A stretch of 64,000 nucleotides of DNA from Streptomyces lydicus (lineage in GTDB: Bacteria; Actinomycetota; Actinomycetes; Streptomycetales; Streptomycetaceae): contig NZ_RDTE01000003.1 in NCBI RefSeq assembly GCF_004125265.1, forward strand, positions 6,138,001-6,202,000, read 5' to 3'. A model generated the notes under the pieces. The model was not told where the DNA came from. It did no database searches and saw only the letters and a program-made list of their open reading frames with translations. The translations under genes were made by a program, and so were the position numbers. Shown here piece after piece: positions 34,562 through 44,976 of this stretch; positions within the stretch are counted from its first letter, which is position 1; every line of letters begins with the position of its first letter.

Positions 34562-34720
34562 GTCCGGCCCGGGCACCGGAGTGGTCAGGACTGGGGCACC
34601 GGGCGGTCCGGCCCGGGCACCGGAGCGGGGCGGAGGCCGGGATGTCGGAGCGGTCCGGCGCAGGTACCGGAGGGGGCAGGATCGCGGGTGTCGGCGAGGT
34701 CCGGCAGAGGTCACCGGAGC
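34562..34720 (+). repeat. Four dispersed copies of a ~21-bp motif before holA
   Basis: GGTCCGGCCCGGGCACCGGA and close variants start at 34562, 34606, 34653 and 34699, a spacing of 44-47 bp. They fill the gap between the divergent 88-aa gene and holA. No gene lies here. Confidence 0.6.
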
Positions 34721-34787
34721 CGGTCAGGGCCGGGGAGCCAGAGCCGTCCGCGCCGGGGTGTCAGTGGGGCGTGGGATGCTGGACGCG

Positions 34788-35771
34788 ATGGCCAGGAAGA
34801 CAGCTCAAGACGACCCGCTCGCCCCCGTCACGATCGCGGTGGGCCAGGAAGACCTGCTGCTGGATCGCGCGGTGCAGCAGGTGGTGGCGGCTGCCCGGGC
34901 AGCCGATGCGGACACCGATGTGCGCGACCTCACTCCCGATCAGCTCCAGCCCGGCACCTTGGCCGAGCTGACCAGCCCCTCGCTCTTCGCCGAGCGCAAG
35001 GTCGTCGTGGTGCGCGCCGCCCAGGACCTTTCCGCGGACACCATCAAGGACGTCAAGGCGTATCTCGGCTCGCCCGCCGAGGAGATCACGCTGGTGCTGC
35101 TGCACGCCGGCGGCGCCAAGGGGAAGGGCCTGCTGGACGCCGCACGCAAGGCCGGGGCACGCGAAGTGGCCTGCCCCAAGATGACCAAGCCGGCCGACCG
35201 GCTGGCCTTTGTGCGGGGCGAGTTCCGTGCGACCGGACGGTCGGCGACGCCCGAGGCCTGCCAGTCGCTGGTCGATGCCATCGGCAGCGATCTGCGTGAG
35301 CTGGCCTCTGCCTGTTCGCAGTTGGCCGCCGATGTGGAGGGCACCATCGACGAGGCCGTCGTCGCGCGCTACTACACAGGCCGGGCCGAGGCATCGAGCT
35401 TCACCGTCGCGGACCGCGCCGTCGAGGGCCGGGCCGCCGAGGCGTTGGAGGCACTGCGCTGGTCCCTCTCCACCGGCGTCGCCCCCGTCATGATCACCAG
35501 CGCGCTCGCTCAGGGCGTCCGCGCCATCGGCAAACTGGCCTCCGCCCCGCGCGGCGCCCGCCCCGGCGACCTCGCCCGCGACCTCGGCATGCCGCCCTGG
35601 AAGATCGACCGGGTACGGCAGCAGATGCGCGGTTGGTCGGCGGACGGTGTGGCAACGGCGCTGCGCGCGGTGGCAGCGGCCGACGCGGGGGTGAAGGGCG
35701 GCGGCGACGATCCGGCGTACGCCCTGGAGAAGGCCGTCGTGGCAATCGCCCGGGCGGCCCGCTCGCGGTGA
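34788..35771 (+). CDS. holA: DNA polymerase III delta subunit
   Basis: 327 aa from ATG 34788 (ATG 34776 is an alternative). HolA is the clamp-loader subunit that opens the sliding clamp. Features: IAVGQEDLLLDRAVQQVV at the N-terminus, VVVVRAAQDLS, a middle AAA+-like region without catalytic Walker residues as expected for delta, and the C-terminal collar domain (VADRAVEGRAAEALEALRW, MPPWKIDRVRQQMRGW). Length is normal. It lies close to rpsT as in many bacteria. TGGGAT just upstream could be a weak -10 box. Confidence 0.93.
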   Translation: MARKTAQDDPLAPVTIAVGQEDLLLDRAVQQVVAAARAADADTDVRDLTPDQLQPGTLAELTSPSLFAERKVVVVRAAQDLSADTIKDVKAYLGSPAEEITLVLLHAGGAKGKGLLDAARKAGAREVACPKMTKPADRLAFVRGEFRATGRSATPEACQSLVDAIGSDLRELASACSQLAADVEGTIDEAVVARYYTGRAEASSFTVADRAVEGRAAEALEALRWSLSTGVAPVMITSALAQGVRAIGKLASAPRGARPGDLARDLGMPPWKIDRVRQQMRGWSADGVATALRAVAAADAGVKGGGDDPAYALEKAVVAIARAARSR

Positions 35772-35834
35772 CACCCGGCTCCTCGCCGTCGGCGCGGGCG
35801 TTCAGCGGCGCGGTCAGATCCTGAGATCCTGCAC

Positions 35835-35870
<36 letters not shown>

Positions 35871-35982
35871 GGCGCCGGCGTTGGTGCCGACGCCGCCGCC
35901 AGTGCCAGTGCCGCTGTCGGCATTGGCATCAAGGTTCGGCCGCGGGTATGCCGGACCTCATCGAAGACGTCGGTCGGCGTGA

Positions 35983-36942
35983 TCAGCGCACTGGACGCAG
36001 TCGCCTGAGAGTTTCCGTCGCGCTGGTCTTGAGCATCGTGGCCACCTCGGTGGCGGTCGGCTGCTTGTCGCTGCCGCTGCTCGACGCATAGCTCGACCAC
36101 GTCGACTGGTAGGTCATCCAGCCGTCCCGGACGCCGAGGATCACGTACGAGCTGCTGCTCGTGCTGCTGCCGTCGTCCCTCCGGGTCACCAGGTAGGCCT
36201 CGTCGCCGATTCCCGGTACGGCCTCGACCTTGTAGCCGACCGAGGTGTCCTGCTTCTCGTACGAGCGGTAGCCGTCGGCGAACTCCGGCGTCGGGTCGGT
36301 CTGCTTGTGCAGCGTGGCGGTGTTGTAGAGCCAGGTGGAGGAGTAGGCGGAGGTGCTTGCGCCGTCCTGCTCGAACGAGATGTTGCACGTCATGGTGTCC
36401 AGCGACTTCAGCTGGGCGCCGCTGTGCTGCGGATTGTCGTCCTTCGAGGCCGTTCCGGTGCTCGCCTTGGTCTTGTAGTGGGCGTCCTCGAAGGGCGTCA
36501 TCGCGGTGTCCGCACACAGATCGCTCGTGTAGGCGTAGCCCGCGAGGTCGGGGCTGGGCTCGGAGGAGAAGCCCCCGGTGGCGAACAACAGCGAGGCCCA
36601 GATCGCGGACGCGGCGACCACCCCGCCGACGGCCCAGAGCCAGCCGGACGTGCCACGGCCCGCGCCACTGGGCGCGGCGATGGGCGCCACCGCGGGTGGC
36701 CCTGCGGGCGGGGCGGGCACGCCGGGCGCCGGATAGCCGTATCCGCCGGTCAGCCCCGGAGGTATGGCCTGCGGTGGGTAGGGATTCTCCGGTGCGTGGG
36801 GGTTCTGCGGTGCGTAGGGATTCTGCTGTGTGGGCACGGGGTTCTGCGGTGTGGGCACCGGATTTTGGGATGCGGGCGCCTGACCGAATGGGTTCGGCTG
36901 CGGCTGGGCGTACGGATTGTCGTGTTCCCCCGAAATGGACAT
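35983..36942 (-). CDS. Single-pass membrane protein with NPY/QNP repeat N-terminus
   Basis: 319 aa from ATG 36942. Residues 1-~95 are Pro/Gln/Asn repeats (QNPYAP, QNPVP, ENPYPP), likely disordered and cytoplasmic. One transmembrane helix follows (WLWAVGGVVAASAIWASLLFATGG). The external domain of ~190 residues contains two Cys (DLCADT, MTCNIS) that may pair, and DGYRSYEKQDTSVGYKVEAV and GIGDEAYLVTRRDDG, reminiscent of lipoprotein-like ligand-binding folds. No named family is recognised. The gene is convergent with holA, and a -10 box lies 6 nt before its start. Confidence 0.8.
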   Translation of the reverse strand: MSISGEHDNPYAQPQPNPFGQAPASQNPVPTPQNPVPTQQNPYAPQNPHAPENPYPPQAIPPGLTGGYGYPAPGVPAPPAGPPAVAPIAAPSGAGRGTSGWLWAVGGVVAASAIWASLLFATGGFSSEPSPDLAGYAYTSDLCADTAMTPFEDAHYKTKASTGTASKDDNPQHSGAQLKSLDTMTCNISFEQDGASTSAYSSTWLYNTATLHKQTDPTPEFADGYRSYEKQDTSVGYKVEAVPGIGDEAYLVTRRDDGSSTSSSSYVILGVRDGWMTYQSTWSSYASSSGSDKQPTATEVATMLKTSATETLRRLRPVR

Positions 36943-36948
36943 GGCCGC

Positions 36949-36954
36949 AGCGTA
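36949..36954 (-). promoter_or_regulatory. -10 box of a leaderless promoter
   Basis: On the minus strand TACGCT is followed by GCGGCC and then ATG 36942. The 6-nt spacer is identical in sequence to the one at proA. Confidence 0.5.
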
Positions 36955-36959
36955 GCGGA

Positions 36960-37363
36960 CCCCGGGGAAAGCGAACCCGGCTTTGCGGCACGGAATTTTC
37001 CCCATGGTGAGCGGACCGAAATATGGCGCCGTCCGCCCCCACCCGCAAGCTCACGCCACTTTCGCCCCCTGTCGCGAACCGGGAGCTGCCGTCTCAACTG
37101 CCCCAAAGCGATATCCCCGCAGCAATGGCCCCACAGCAGGGGCTCGGCGATGGAACACCGCAACACATTCCGTCGTCCACGCTTCTTCGCAACATCGCAA
37201 CAGAAGCCCACAAGAATCCCCGTAAAGAACCCTCGCGAAGCCTCCTCTGGAAACCTCGAAAGGGAATCCCACATCGACGACCCCAATCGACGACCGTAAT
37301 CGACGACCCCAAACGAAGCCCCCACGAGAAAGCCCTGCACCAAAAGCCCCACGAAAAAAGAAA
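36960..37363. other. Low-G+C noncoding stretch
   Basis: About 400 bp at roughly 57-60% G+C, far below the neighbours. It has no frame with normal codon bias on either strand. It contains three 13-bp tandem units TCGACGACC(CC/GT)AA at 37274-37312. It lies beyond the rpsT terminator and before the membrane-protein promoter. It could be a gene remnant, a small RNA locus or transferred DNA; I cannot tell. Confidence 0.5.
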
Positions 37364-37400
37364 GCCCCGCCTCACCCCTGGGGAAGGGGTGAGGCGGGGC
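37364..37400 (-). terminator. Intrinsic terminator on the minus strand (rpsT transcript)
   Basis: A perfect 15-bp stem (37364-37378 with 37386-37400) followed on the minus strand by TTTCTTTTTTCG. It is the strongest rho-independent terminator in the window. It lies 220 bp past the rpsT stop, leaving a long 3' UTR. Confidence 0.85.
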
Positions 37401-37619
37401 CTCCATATCAAGCTGTTGCGGCTTGGTCGGCGCGGTACGCCGAGTGGGCCGGGTGTGCCGCACCCGCGTGGCGAACGCAGGCCGTGTGCGGCACGGTGGT
37501 GCATCGGTCAGGGAGCGGAGAGAGGGGCCGCTGGGTCCCTGCCGACAGGGGTACTACGGAGGTGCTGCGGTGGAGGAGGATCGGATTTGGAGCGGTCGAT
37601 GACCTCCTCCGGAGGAAGG

Positions 37620-37886
37620 TCAGGCCTTGAGGGCCGCGACCTTCTTCGCCAGCGCCGACTTCTTGTTGGCGGCGGCGTTCTTGTGGATGACACCCTTGCT
37701 GACGGCCTTGTCGAGCGTCTTGGCAGCGGCGGCCTGGGCGGTGGTGGCCTTCTGCAGGTCACCGGCCTCGACGGCCTCGCGGGTGCGACGGATCGCGGTC
37801 TTCAGAGTGGACTTGACAGCCTTGTTGCGCTGACGAGCCTTCTCGTTGGTCTTGATCCGCTTCATCTGGGACTTGATGTTCGCCAC
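37620..37886 (-). CDS. rpsT: 30S ribosomal protein S20
   Basis: 88 aa, normal length. S20 is a three-helix protein that binds 16S rRNA early in 30S assembly. Marks: MANIKSQMKRIKTNEKARQR, NKAVKSTLKTAIRRTREAVE and KGVIHKNAAANKKSALAKKVAALKA. It is basic and cytoplasmic. It is divergent from lepA across a repeat-filled region. A 220-nt 3' UTR runs to a strong terminator. Confidence 0.98.
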   Translation of the reverse strand: MANIKSQMKRIKTNEKARQRNKAVKSTLKTAIRRTREAVEAGDLQKATTAQAAAAKTLDKAVSKGVIHKNAAANKKSALAKKVAALKA

Positions 37887-38238
37887 GAAAGAGCCTTTTC
37901 AGGTTCGTTGGAGTTTCGAGTGGCGCCTCGTACGAAAGAGGGCACGAAGCGCAGTGGACCAGGCTACCAGCAGGGTCTACGGCCGCCCAAACCGGACCGG
38001 CCCCGCTGCCCAAACCGGACGGCCCCCCTGCCCAAACGGGACTGGTCCCCCCCACCCGAACCGGACCGGCCCCTCGCCCGAACCAGCCCGGTCCCCCCGC
38101 CCGAACCAGCCCGGTCTCTCCACCCGAACCGGGCCGCTGCCGTCGCCCGAACCGGACCGGGCCCCTCGGTCATGGGACGATGGGGGAGACGTCATTTACC
38201 CGAGTCCCGCCTACCCGCGTTCACTGAATGGACCCTGC
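37887..38238 (+). repeat. Eight-copy degenerate 22-24-bp repeat between rpsT and lepA
   Basis: Units begin GCCCAAA or (A/G)CCCGAA at 37985, 38008, 38030, 38054, 38076, 38099, 38122 and 38145, running to about 38167. Each continues CC(G/A)G.CCGG. The array fills most of the 352-bp divergent promoter region. No gene is seen. The lepA promoter must lie within or after it. Confidence 0.75.
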
Positions 38239-40113
38239 GTGCCCGCGACCCCTACGAACGTGCCGGAGCCGAGCCGTACCGATCCGGCCCTCCTCCGTAA
38301 CTTCTGCATCATCGCGCACATCGACCACGGCAAGTCGACGCTCGCCGACCGGATGCTCCAGATCACCGGTGTCGTCGACCAGCGGCAGATGCGCGCGCAG
38401 TACCTCGACCGCATGGACATCGAGCGCGAGCGTGGCATCACGATCAAGTCCCAGGCGGTCCGGCTGCCCTGGGACCCCACCGAGGGTGAAGAGGGAAGTG
38501 GGACGACCCACATCCTGAACATGATCGACACCCCGGGCCACGTCGACTTCACCTATGAGGTCTCGCGCTCGCTCGCCGCGTGCGAGGGCTGCATCCTCCT
38601 CGTCGACGCCGCCCAGGGCATCGAGGCCCAGACCCTCGCCAACCTGTACCTGGCGATGGAGCACGACCTCACGATCATTCCCGTCCTCAACAAGATCGAC
38701 CTGCCGGCCGCCCAGCCCGAGAAGTTCGCCGCCGAGCTGGCCAACCTGGTCGGCTGTGAGCCCGAGGACGTGCTGCGGGTCTCCGCCAAGACCGGCGTCG
38801 GCGTGGCCGAGCTGCTGGACAAGGTCGTCCGCGAGGTGCCGGCCCCGGTCGGCGTCAAGGACGCCCCCGCCCGCGCGATGATCTTCGACTCGGTCTACGA
38901 CGCCTACCGCGGTGTCGTGACCTACGTGAAGGTCGTCGACGGCACGCTCGGCAAGCGCGAGCGCATCAGGATGATGTCGACCGGCGCCGCTCACGAGCTG
39001 CTGGAGATCGGCACGAACTCACCCGAGATGAAGGCGGCCGACGGGCTGTCCGTCGGCGAGGTGGGCTACCTGATCACCGGCGTGAAGGATGTCCGGCAGT
39101 CCAAGGTGGGTGACACGATCACCCAGCTCAACAAGGGTGCCGAGGAGCCGCTGGGCGGCTACAAGGACCCCAAGCCGATGGTGTTCTCCGGGCTGTATCC
39201 GCTGGACGGCTCCGACTACCCCGAGCTGCGCGACGCCCTCGACAAGCTGCAGCTCAACGACGCCGCGCTGGTCTACGAGCCGGAGACCTCCGCGGCGCTG
39301 GGCTTCGGCTTCCGCGTCGGCTTCCTGGGCCTGCTGCACCTGGAGGTCATCCGTGAGCGCCTGGAGCGCGAGTTCAACCTCGAGCTGATCGCCACCGCGC
39401 CGAACGTGGTCTACCGCGTCGACATGGAGGACGGGGTCGAGCACGAGGTCACCAACCCGAGCGAGTTCCCGACCGGCAAGATCGACAAGGTGCACGAGCC
39501 GGTCGTCCGGGCCACGATCCTGGCGCCCAGCGAGTTCATCGGCGCGATCATGGAGCTGTGCCAGACCCGCCGCGGCAGCCTGCTGGGCATGGACTACCTC
39601 TCCGAGGACCGGGTCGAGATCCGCTACACCCTCCCGCTCGCCGAGGTCGTCTTCGACTTCTTCGACCAGCTCAAGTCCAAGACCCGCGGCTACGCCTCGC
39701 TGGACTACGAGCCCACCGGCGAGCAGGTCGCCGACCTGGTGAAGGTCGACATCCTGCTGCACGGGGACAAGGTCGACGCGTTCTCCGCGATCTGCCACAA
39801 GGACAAGGCGTACGCGTACGGCGTGCGGCTGGTCGCCAAGCTGCGGGAGCTGATCCCGCGGCAGAGCTTCGAGGTGCCGATCCAGGCCGCCATCGGCAGC
39901 CGGGTCATCGCCCGTGAGACGGTCCGCGCCATCCGCAAGGACGTTCTCGCCAAGTGCTACGGCGGTGACATCTCCCGTAAGCGGAAGCTGCTGGAGAAGC
40001 AGAAGGAAGGCAAGAAGCGGATGAAGATGGTCGGCAGCGTGGAGGTCCCGCAGGAGGCCTTCATCGCGGTGCTGTCCTCGGACTCCGACGGCGACGCGAA
40101 GTCCAAGAAGTAG
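38239..40113 (+). CDS. lepA: Elongation factor 4 (LepA)
   Basis: 624 aa from GTG 38239. This is a ribosome-associated GTPase that remodels stalled or pre-initiation ribosomes. Marks: P-loop AHIDHGKST (residues 26-34), RGITIKSQ switch I, DTPGHVDF, NKIDLP, then EF-G-like domains and the LepA-specific C-terminal domain (CYGGDISRKRKLLEKQKEGKKRMK). Length is slightly above the usual ~600 because of the N-terminal extension. It is divergent from rpsT. A hairpin follows at 40166-40202. Confidence 0.97.
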   Translation: MPATPTNVPEPSRTDPALLRNFCIIAHIDHGKSTLADRMLQITGVVDQRQMRAQYLDRMDIERERGITIKSQAVRLPWDPTEGEEGSGTTHILNMIDTPGHVDFTYEVSRSLAACEGCILLVDAAQGIEAQTLANLYLAMEHDLTIIPVLNKIDLPAAQPEKFAAELANLVGCEPEDVLRVSAKTGVGVAELLDKVVREVPAPVGVKDAPARAMIFDSVYDAYRGVVTYVKVVDGTLGKRERIRMMSTGAAHELLEIGTNSPEMKAADGLSVGEVGYLITGVKDVRQSKVGDTITQLNKGAEEPLGGYKDPKPMVFSGLYPLDGSDYPELRDALDKLQLNDAALVYEPETSAALGFGFRVGFLGLLHLEVIRERLEREFNLELIATAPNVVYRVDMEDGVEHEVTNPSEFPTGKIDKVHEPVVRATILAPSEFIGAIMELCQTRRGSLLGMDYLSEDRVEIRYTLPLAEVVFDFFDQLKSKTRGYASLDYEPTGEQVADLVKVDILLHGDKVDAFSAICHKDKAYAYGVRLVAKLRELIPRQSFEVPIQAAIGSRVIARETVRAIRKDVLAKCYGGDISRKRKLLEKQKEGKKRMKMVGSVEVPQEAFIAVLSSDSDGDAKSKK

Positions 40114-40165
40114 GTCAGAGAAGCAGGCGAAGAAGCAGGAAGCGCGAGCGGAAGAAGGCGGGAGG

Positions 40166-40202
40166 CAGGGCGCGGGTCCCCGGGGAGGGGGCCGGCGCCC
40201 TG
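40166..40202 (+). terminator. Hairpin after lepA
   Basis: CAGGGCGC (40166-40173) pairs with GCGCCCTG (40195-40202), with further G/C pairing inside. It lies 53 bp after the lepA stop and has no U tract. Confidence 0.5.
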
Positions 40203-40375
40203 TCGGCTTTCCTCCGGATCACGCTGCGTCTTCAAGGATCACGGCTGCCGGCCGGTCCGGTTCCCGGCCCCCGGCAGCCCGCTGCGGACGCGCATCGCAG
40301 CCCACTGTCGGACATTGCGCGTGCTACCTACACCTATCGCACTGGTCACATCCTTAACCAGTCGGCCGTAGCCTC

Positions 40376-40404
40376 TTACGTGTGGGCGCCTCGCGCTCTA
40401 GTCT
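40376..40404 (+). promoter_or_regulatory. Promoter of the acyl-CoA synthetase gene
   Basis: TTACGT (40376-40381) and TAGTCT (40399-40404) are 17 bp apart, giving an expected start near 40411. This lies in the 351-bp gap after lepA, which otherwise holds only the lepA hairpin and the operator-like palindrome. Confidence 0.5.
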
Positions 40405-40419
40405 GATCACTGCTCAAAG

Positions 40420-40435
40420 GTTACTCGCGAGTCAC
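40420..40435 (+). promoter_or_regulatory. Operator-like palindrome before the acyl-CoA synthetase gene
   Basis: GTTACTCG/CGAGTCAC is a 16-bp palindrome with one mismatch, containing the perfect ACTCGCGAGT. It lies just after the predicted transcription start and 29 bp before the GTG. TetR-family fatty-acid regulators use sites of this shape. Confidence 0.5.
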
Positions 40436-40464
40436 CAGCATCGAAGCGGGCCCCGGAGGACGCC

Positions 40465-42351
<1,887 letters not shown>

Positions 42352-42670
42352 CCGCAAGGACACGGCGGTACGGGGCGGGTCGGCGCGTCCCGTACCGCCG
42401 CGCTCGTACGGGCCGGCGCTTCGCGTCGTGTGGCGTCGCGCTCGTACGGGTGAAGACGGCTGCCGTCGGGAACCGTGGCCGCCACCGGGGTTGTCCGTAC
42501 AGGCCCCCCGGACGCCGCTTGGTGCGCGTCGGCCAACTCCCTCGGCGCGTCAGCCGAATTGGCCGCCGTGACCTCCCACTTCTGTGACTCCGTGCTTATG
42601 GCTGCGCTCGTTCTGTCACTCTGTCGTTGGCGCATCCGGCGCCGTAGCGGAGCTGGTCGGGAGTTGCTCA
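42352..42670 (+). other. Intergenic region before the SpoIIE-type phosphatase
   Basis: 319 bp. It begins with a perfect 11-bp stem (GGCGGTACGGG at 42364-42374 with 42389-42399), the likely terminator of the acyl-CoA synthetase gene. Toward the end GGGAG lies 7 nt before ATG 42671. No gene or clear promoter is seen. Confidence 0.55.
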
Positions 42671-44878
42671 ATGCGGACGACAACCTCGTCTCCACGGGAC
42701 GACGGCGTCACGGCGGCGCGCAGGGCGAGGGCGGCCGGGTCCGGGGGCGGGTCCGCGACGGGACCGGCCGCCGGCGCGGCGACCGCAGCCGCGGCCGCGG
42801 CTGCCGAGGGGGCCGCGACCCGTTCCCGGTGTGCCAGCCTGCCCGGTGATCCGCAGGCCGCTGCCGTCGCCCGCCGCTTCGTCCGGGCCGCGTTCGCCGA
42901 CTGGGCCGACCAGGGGCTGGCCGGCGCGGACAGCCTGACCGGCCGGCTCGCGGACGAAGCGGTGCTGCTGGTCAGCGAGTTGGTGACGAACGCGGTCGTG
43001 CACGCGGGCACCACCGTCGAACTGCGCTGCCGCCTGGAGCCGGAGGAGCGACCGGGCGCGGAATCCCCGGGGAGCCGGAGCGGGGAGTCCTGCGGGGGCC
43101 GGAGCGGGCAGCCGCACGAGGGGCCGAGCGGGCAGCCGCATCCGGCGCCGCCCGCGTACACCCCTGGCGCGGGTCCCGACGGCGCACCCCGCCCCGGCCC
43201 CGAGGGCACGCCCGGCCCCGGCCTCGTGATCGAGGTCTCCGACCACCACCCCGCCCAGCCGGTCCGCGCCCATGAGGACAGCGCCGCCTCCGAGAACGGC
43301 GGCCACGGCCTCCAGCTGATCAGCGCCGTCGCCGAATCCTGGGGCATCACCTACCGCCGGGCCATGAAGACCGTCTGGTTCCGGCTGCCGGTCGGCGCCC
43401 GGGACGGCGTCGGGCCCGAGCCGGAGCTCGCCTTCGACGGCCGGCTGCTGCAGCGCGGGCTGCGGGCCGCCGAGCTCCTGGCCCCGGCGCCGCGCGGCGC
43501 CGCCAGGACCGACCATGAGGCCGACTGGGTCGCCAACGGCGCCCTCTCCTTCCTCGCCGAGGCCTCCGATCTGCTCTCCGGCCAGCTCGACGCCGATCAG
43601 GTCGCCTCGCTCGCCGCCCAGTTGATCGTGCCGCGGCTCGCCGAATGGTGCGCGGTGTGGCTCTACGACGGCGATGGCGGCGCGCCCGGCCGTGGCATCG
43701 CCGCCGACGGCGAGGAACAGCGGCTCGCCCGCGTCTGGCACACCTCCGAGAGCCGGATCGACGCGCTGCGCACGGCGCTGGAGAAGCAGCCGCCGGAGGT
43801 GCCGGACGGTGCCTCGCCCAGCGGCGCGCCCGGCGCGGTCCCCTGGCCCTGGCCGTACGAACCGGGCGGCTACGGGCCGGGCGGCGCCGCGCTCGCCTGC
43901 CCCCTGGTCGCGGGCGGCCGCCGCCTCGGCACCCTGCTGCTCGGCCGGGGCGGGCTGCTGCGCTTCCCCGACGAGGTGGTCGGGCTGATCGAGGACCTGG
44001 GCCGCCGGGTCGCCCGCGCCGTCGCCACCGCCCGCGCCTACAGCCGCCAGGAGCGCATCAGCCAGGTCCTGCAGCGCCGGCTGCTGCCGCGGGGGCGGGC
44101 GCAGGTGCCCGGCGTGGAGTCGGCGGTGGTCTACGAACCGCGCGAGGGCGCCTGGGCGGGCGGCGACTTCTGGGACCTCTTCGACGCGGGGGACGGCCGC
44201 TGGTGCTTCGCCCTCGGCGACGTCTGCGGCAGCGGCCCCGAGGCGGCCGCGGTGACCGGGCTGGCCCGCCCGGTGCTGCGGCTGCTGGCCCGGGACGGCT
44301 TCGGGGTGGCCGCGGTGCTCGACCGGCTCAACAAGACCATGGCACGGGAGGCCGCCGACTCGGTCGCGGCGGTCGCGGCGGCGGTGGCGGCGGCCGGCGC
44401 CGGGGCGGAGGCGCCGGTCGAGATCCGCGACGAGGGCGAACAAGCCCGCTTCCTGTCCCTGCTCTACGGCGAGATCGTCCCGTACCCGGGAGGCTCCGGA
44501 GGCGCCCGCTGCACCCTCGCCAGCGCGGGACACCCGCTGCCGCTGGTGCTGGGCACGGACGGCACGGTCCGGGTCGTCGCGGCACCGCAGATGCTGCTGG
44601 GAGTGGTGGAGGACGCGGCGTACGTCAGCGAATCGTTCGACCTCTGCCCGGGGGAAACGCTTCTGTGCGTCACCGACGGGGTGACCGAGCGCCGCTCAGG
44701 ACGGCGGCTCTTCGACGACGAGGACGGTCTGGCCCTCACCCTCGCCGCGGGCGCCGGCCTGGACGCCACCGCCCTCGCCGACCACATCCGCCACACCGTC
44801 CACGCCTTCGGCCCGGTCCCGCCCGACGACGACCTGGCCCTGCTGGTCCTCCAGGCGGCCGGGCCGGGGGCGCCGTAG
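42671..44878 (+). CDS. SpoIIE/RsbU-type PP2C phosphatase with anti-sigma kinase-like and GAF domains
   Basis: 735 aa from ATG 42671. An Ala/Gly-rich start (to ~60) leads to a SpoIIAB-like ATPase domain (ADEAVLLVSELVTNAVVHAG N-box; NGGHGLQLISAVAESWGI G-box), a GAF-like domain (LSFLAEASDLLSGQLDADQV onward) and a C-terminal SpoIIE phosphatase (GDFWDLFDAG, FALGDVCGSGPEAAAVTGL, CVTDGVTERRSG, PPDDDLALLVLQ). It should work in a sigma-factor partner-switching pathway, dephosphorylating an anti-anti-sigma factor. A ~55-residue Gly/Pro/Ser insertion splits the ATPase domain. No sigma or STAS gene is adjacent. Confidence 0.9.
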   Translation: MRTTTSSPRDDGVTAARRARAAGSGGGSATGPAAGAATAAAAAAAEGAATRSRCASLPGDPQAAAVARRFVRAAFADWADQGLAGADSLTGRLADEAVLLVSELVTNAVVHAGTTVELRCRLEPEERPGAESPGSRSGESCGGRSGQPHEGPSGQPHPAPPAYTPGAGPDGAPRPGPEGTPGPGLVIEVSDHHPAQPVRAHEDSAASENGGHGLQLISAVAESWGITYRRAMKTVWFRLPVGARDGVGPEPELAFDGRLLQRGLRAAELLAPAPRGAARTDHEADWVANGALSFLAEASDLLSGQLDADQVASLAAQLIVPRLAEWCAVWLYDGDGGAPGRGIAADGEEQRLARVWHTSESRIDALRTALEKQPPEVPDGASPSGAPGAVPWPWPYEPGGYGPGGAALACPLVAGGRRLGTLLLGRGGLLRFPDEVVGLIEDLGRRVARAVATARAYSRQERISQVLQRRLLPRGRAQVPGVESAVVYEPREGAWAGGDFWDLFDAGDGRWCFALGDVCGSGPEAAAVTGLARPVLRLLARDGFGVAAVLDRLNKTMAREAADSVAAVAAAVAAAGAGAEAPVEIRDEGEQARFLSLLYGEIVPYPGGSGGARCTLASAGHPLPLVLGTDGTVRVVAAPQMLLGVVEDAAYVSESFDLCPGETLLCVTDGVTERRSGRRLFDDEDGLALTLAAGAGLDATALADHIRHTVHAFGPVPPDDDLALLVLQAAGPGAP

Positions 44879-44976
44879 GCCGGGCTTACGCAGGCCGGGG
44901 GCGCCGTAAGCCGGGGTGCCGTAGGGCACACCGTGCCCGGACCGGCACCGCCCCGCCATGACGGACAATGGTTCCC

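Noticed and set aside
36750..37463. 237-codon minus frame over the low-G+C stretch
   Set aside because: No domain, poor codon bias, and it spans the strong minus-strand terminator hairpin.
37985..38167. Repeat array considered as a CRISPR
   Set aside because: Units are contiguous 22-24-bp degenerate tandem repeats without unique spacers, and no cas genes are present.
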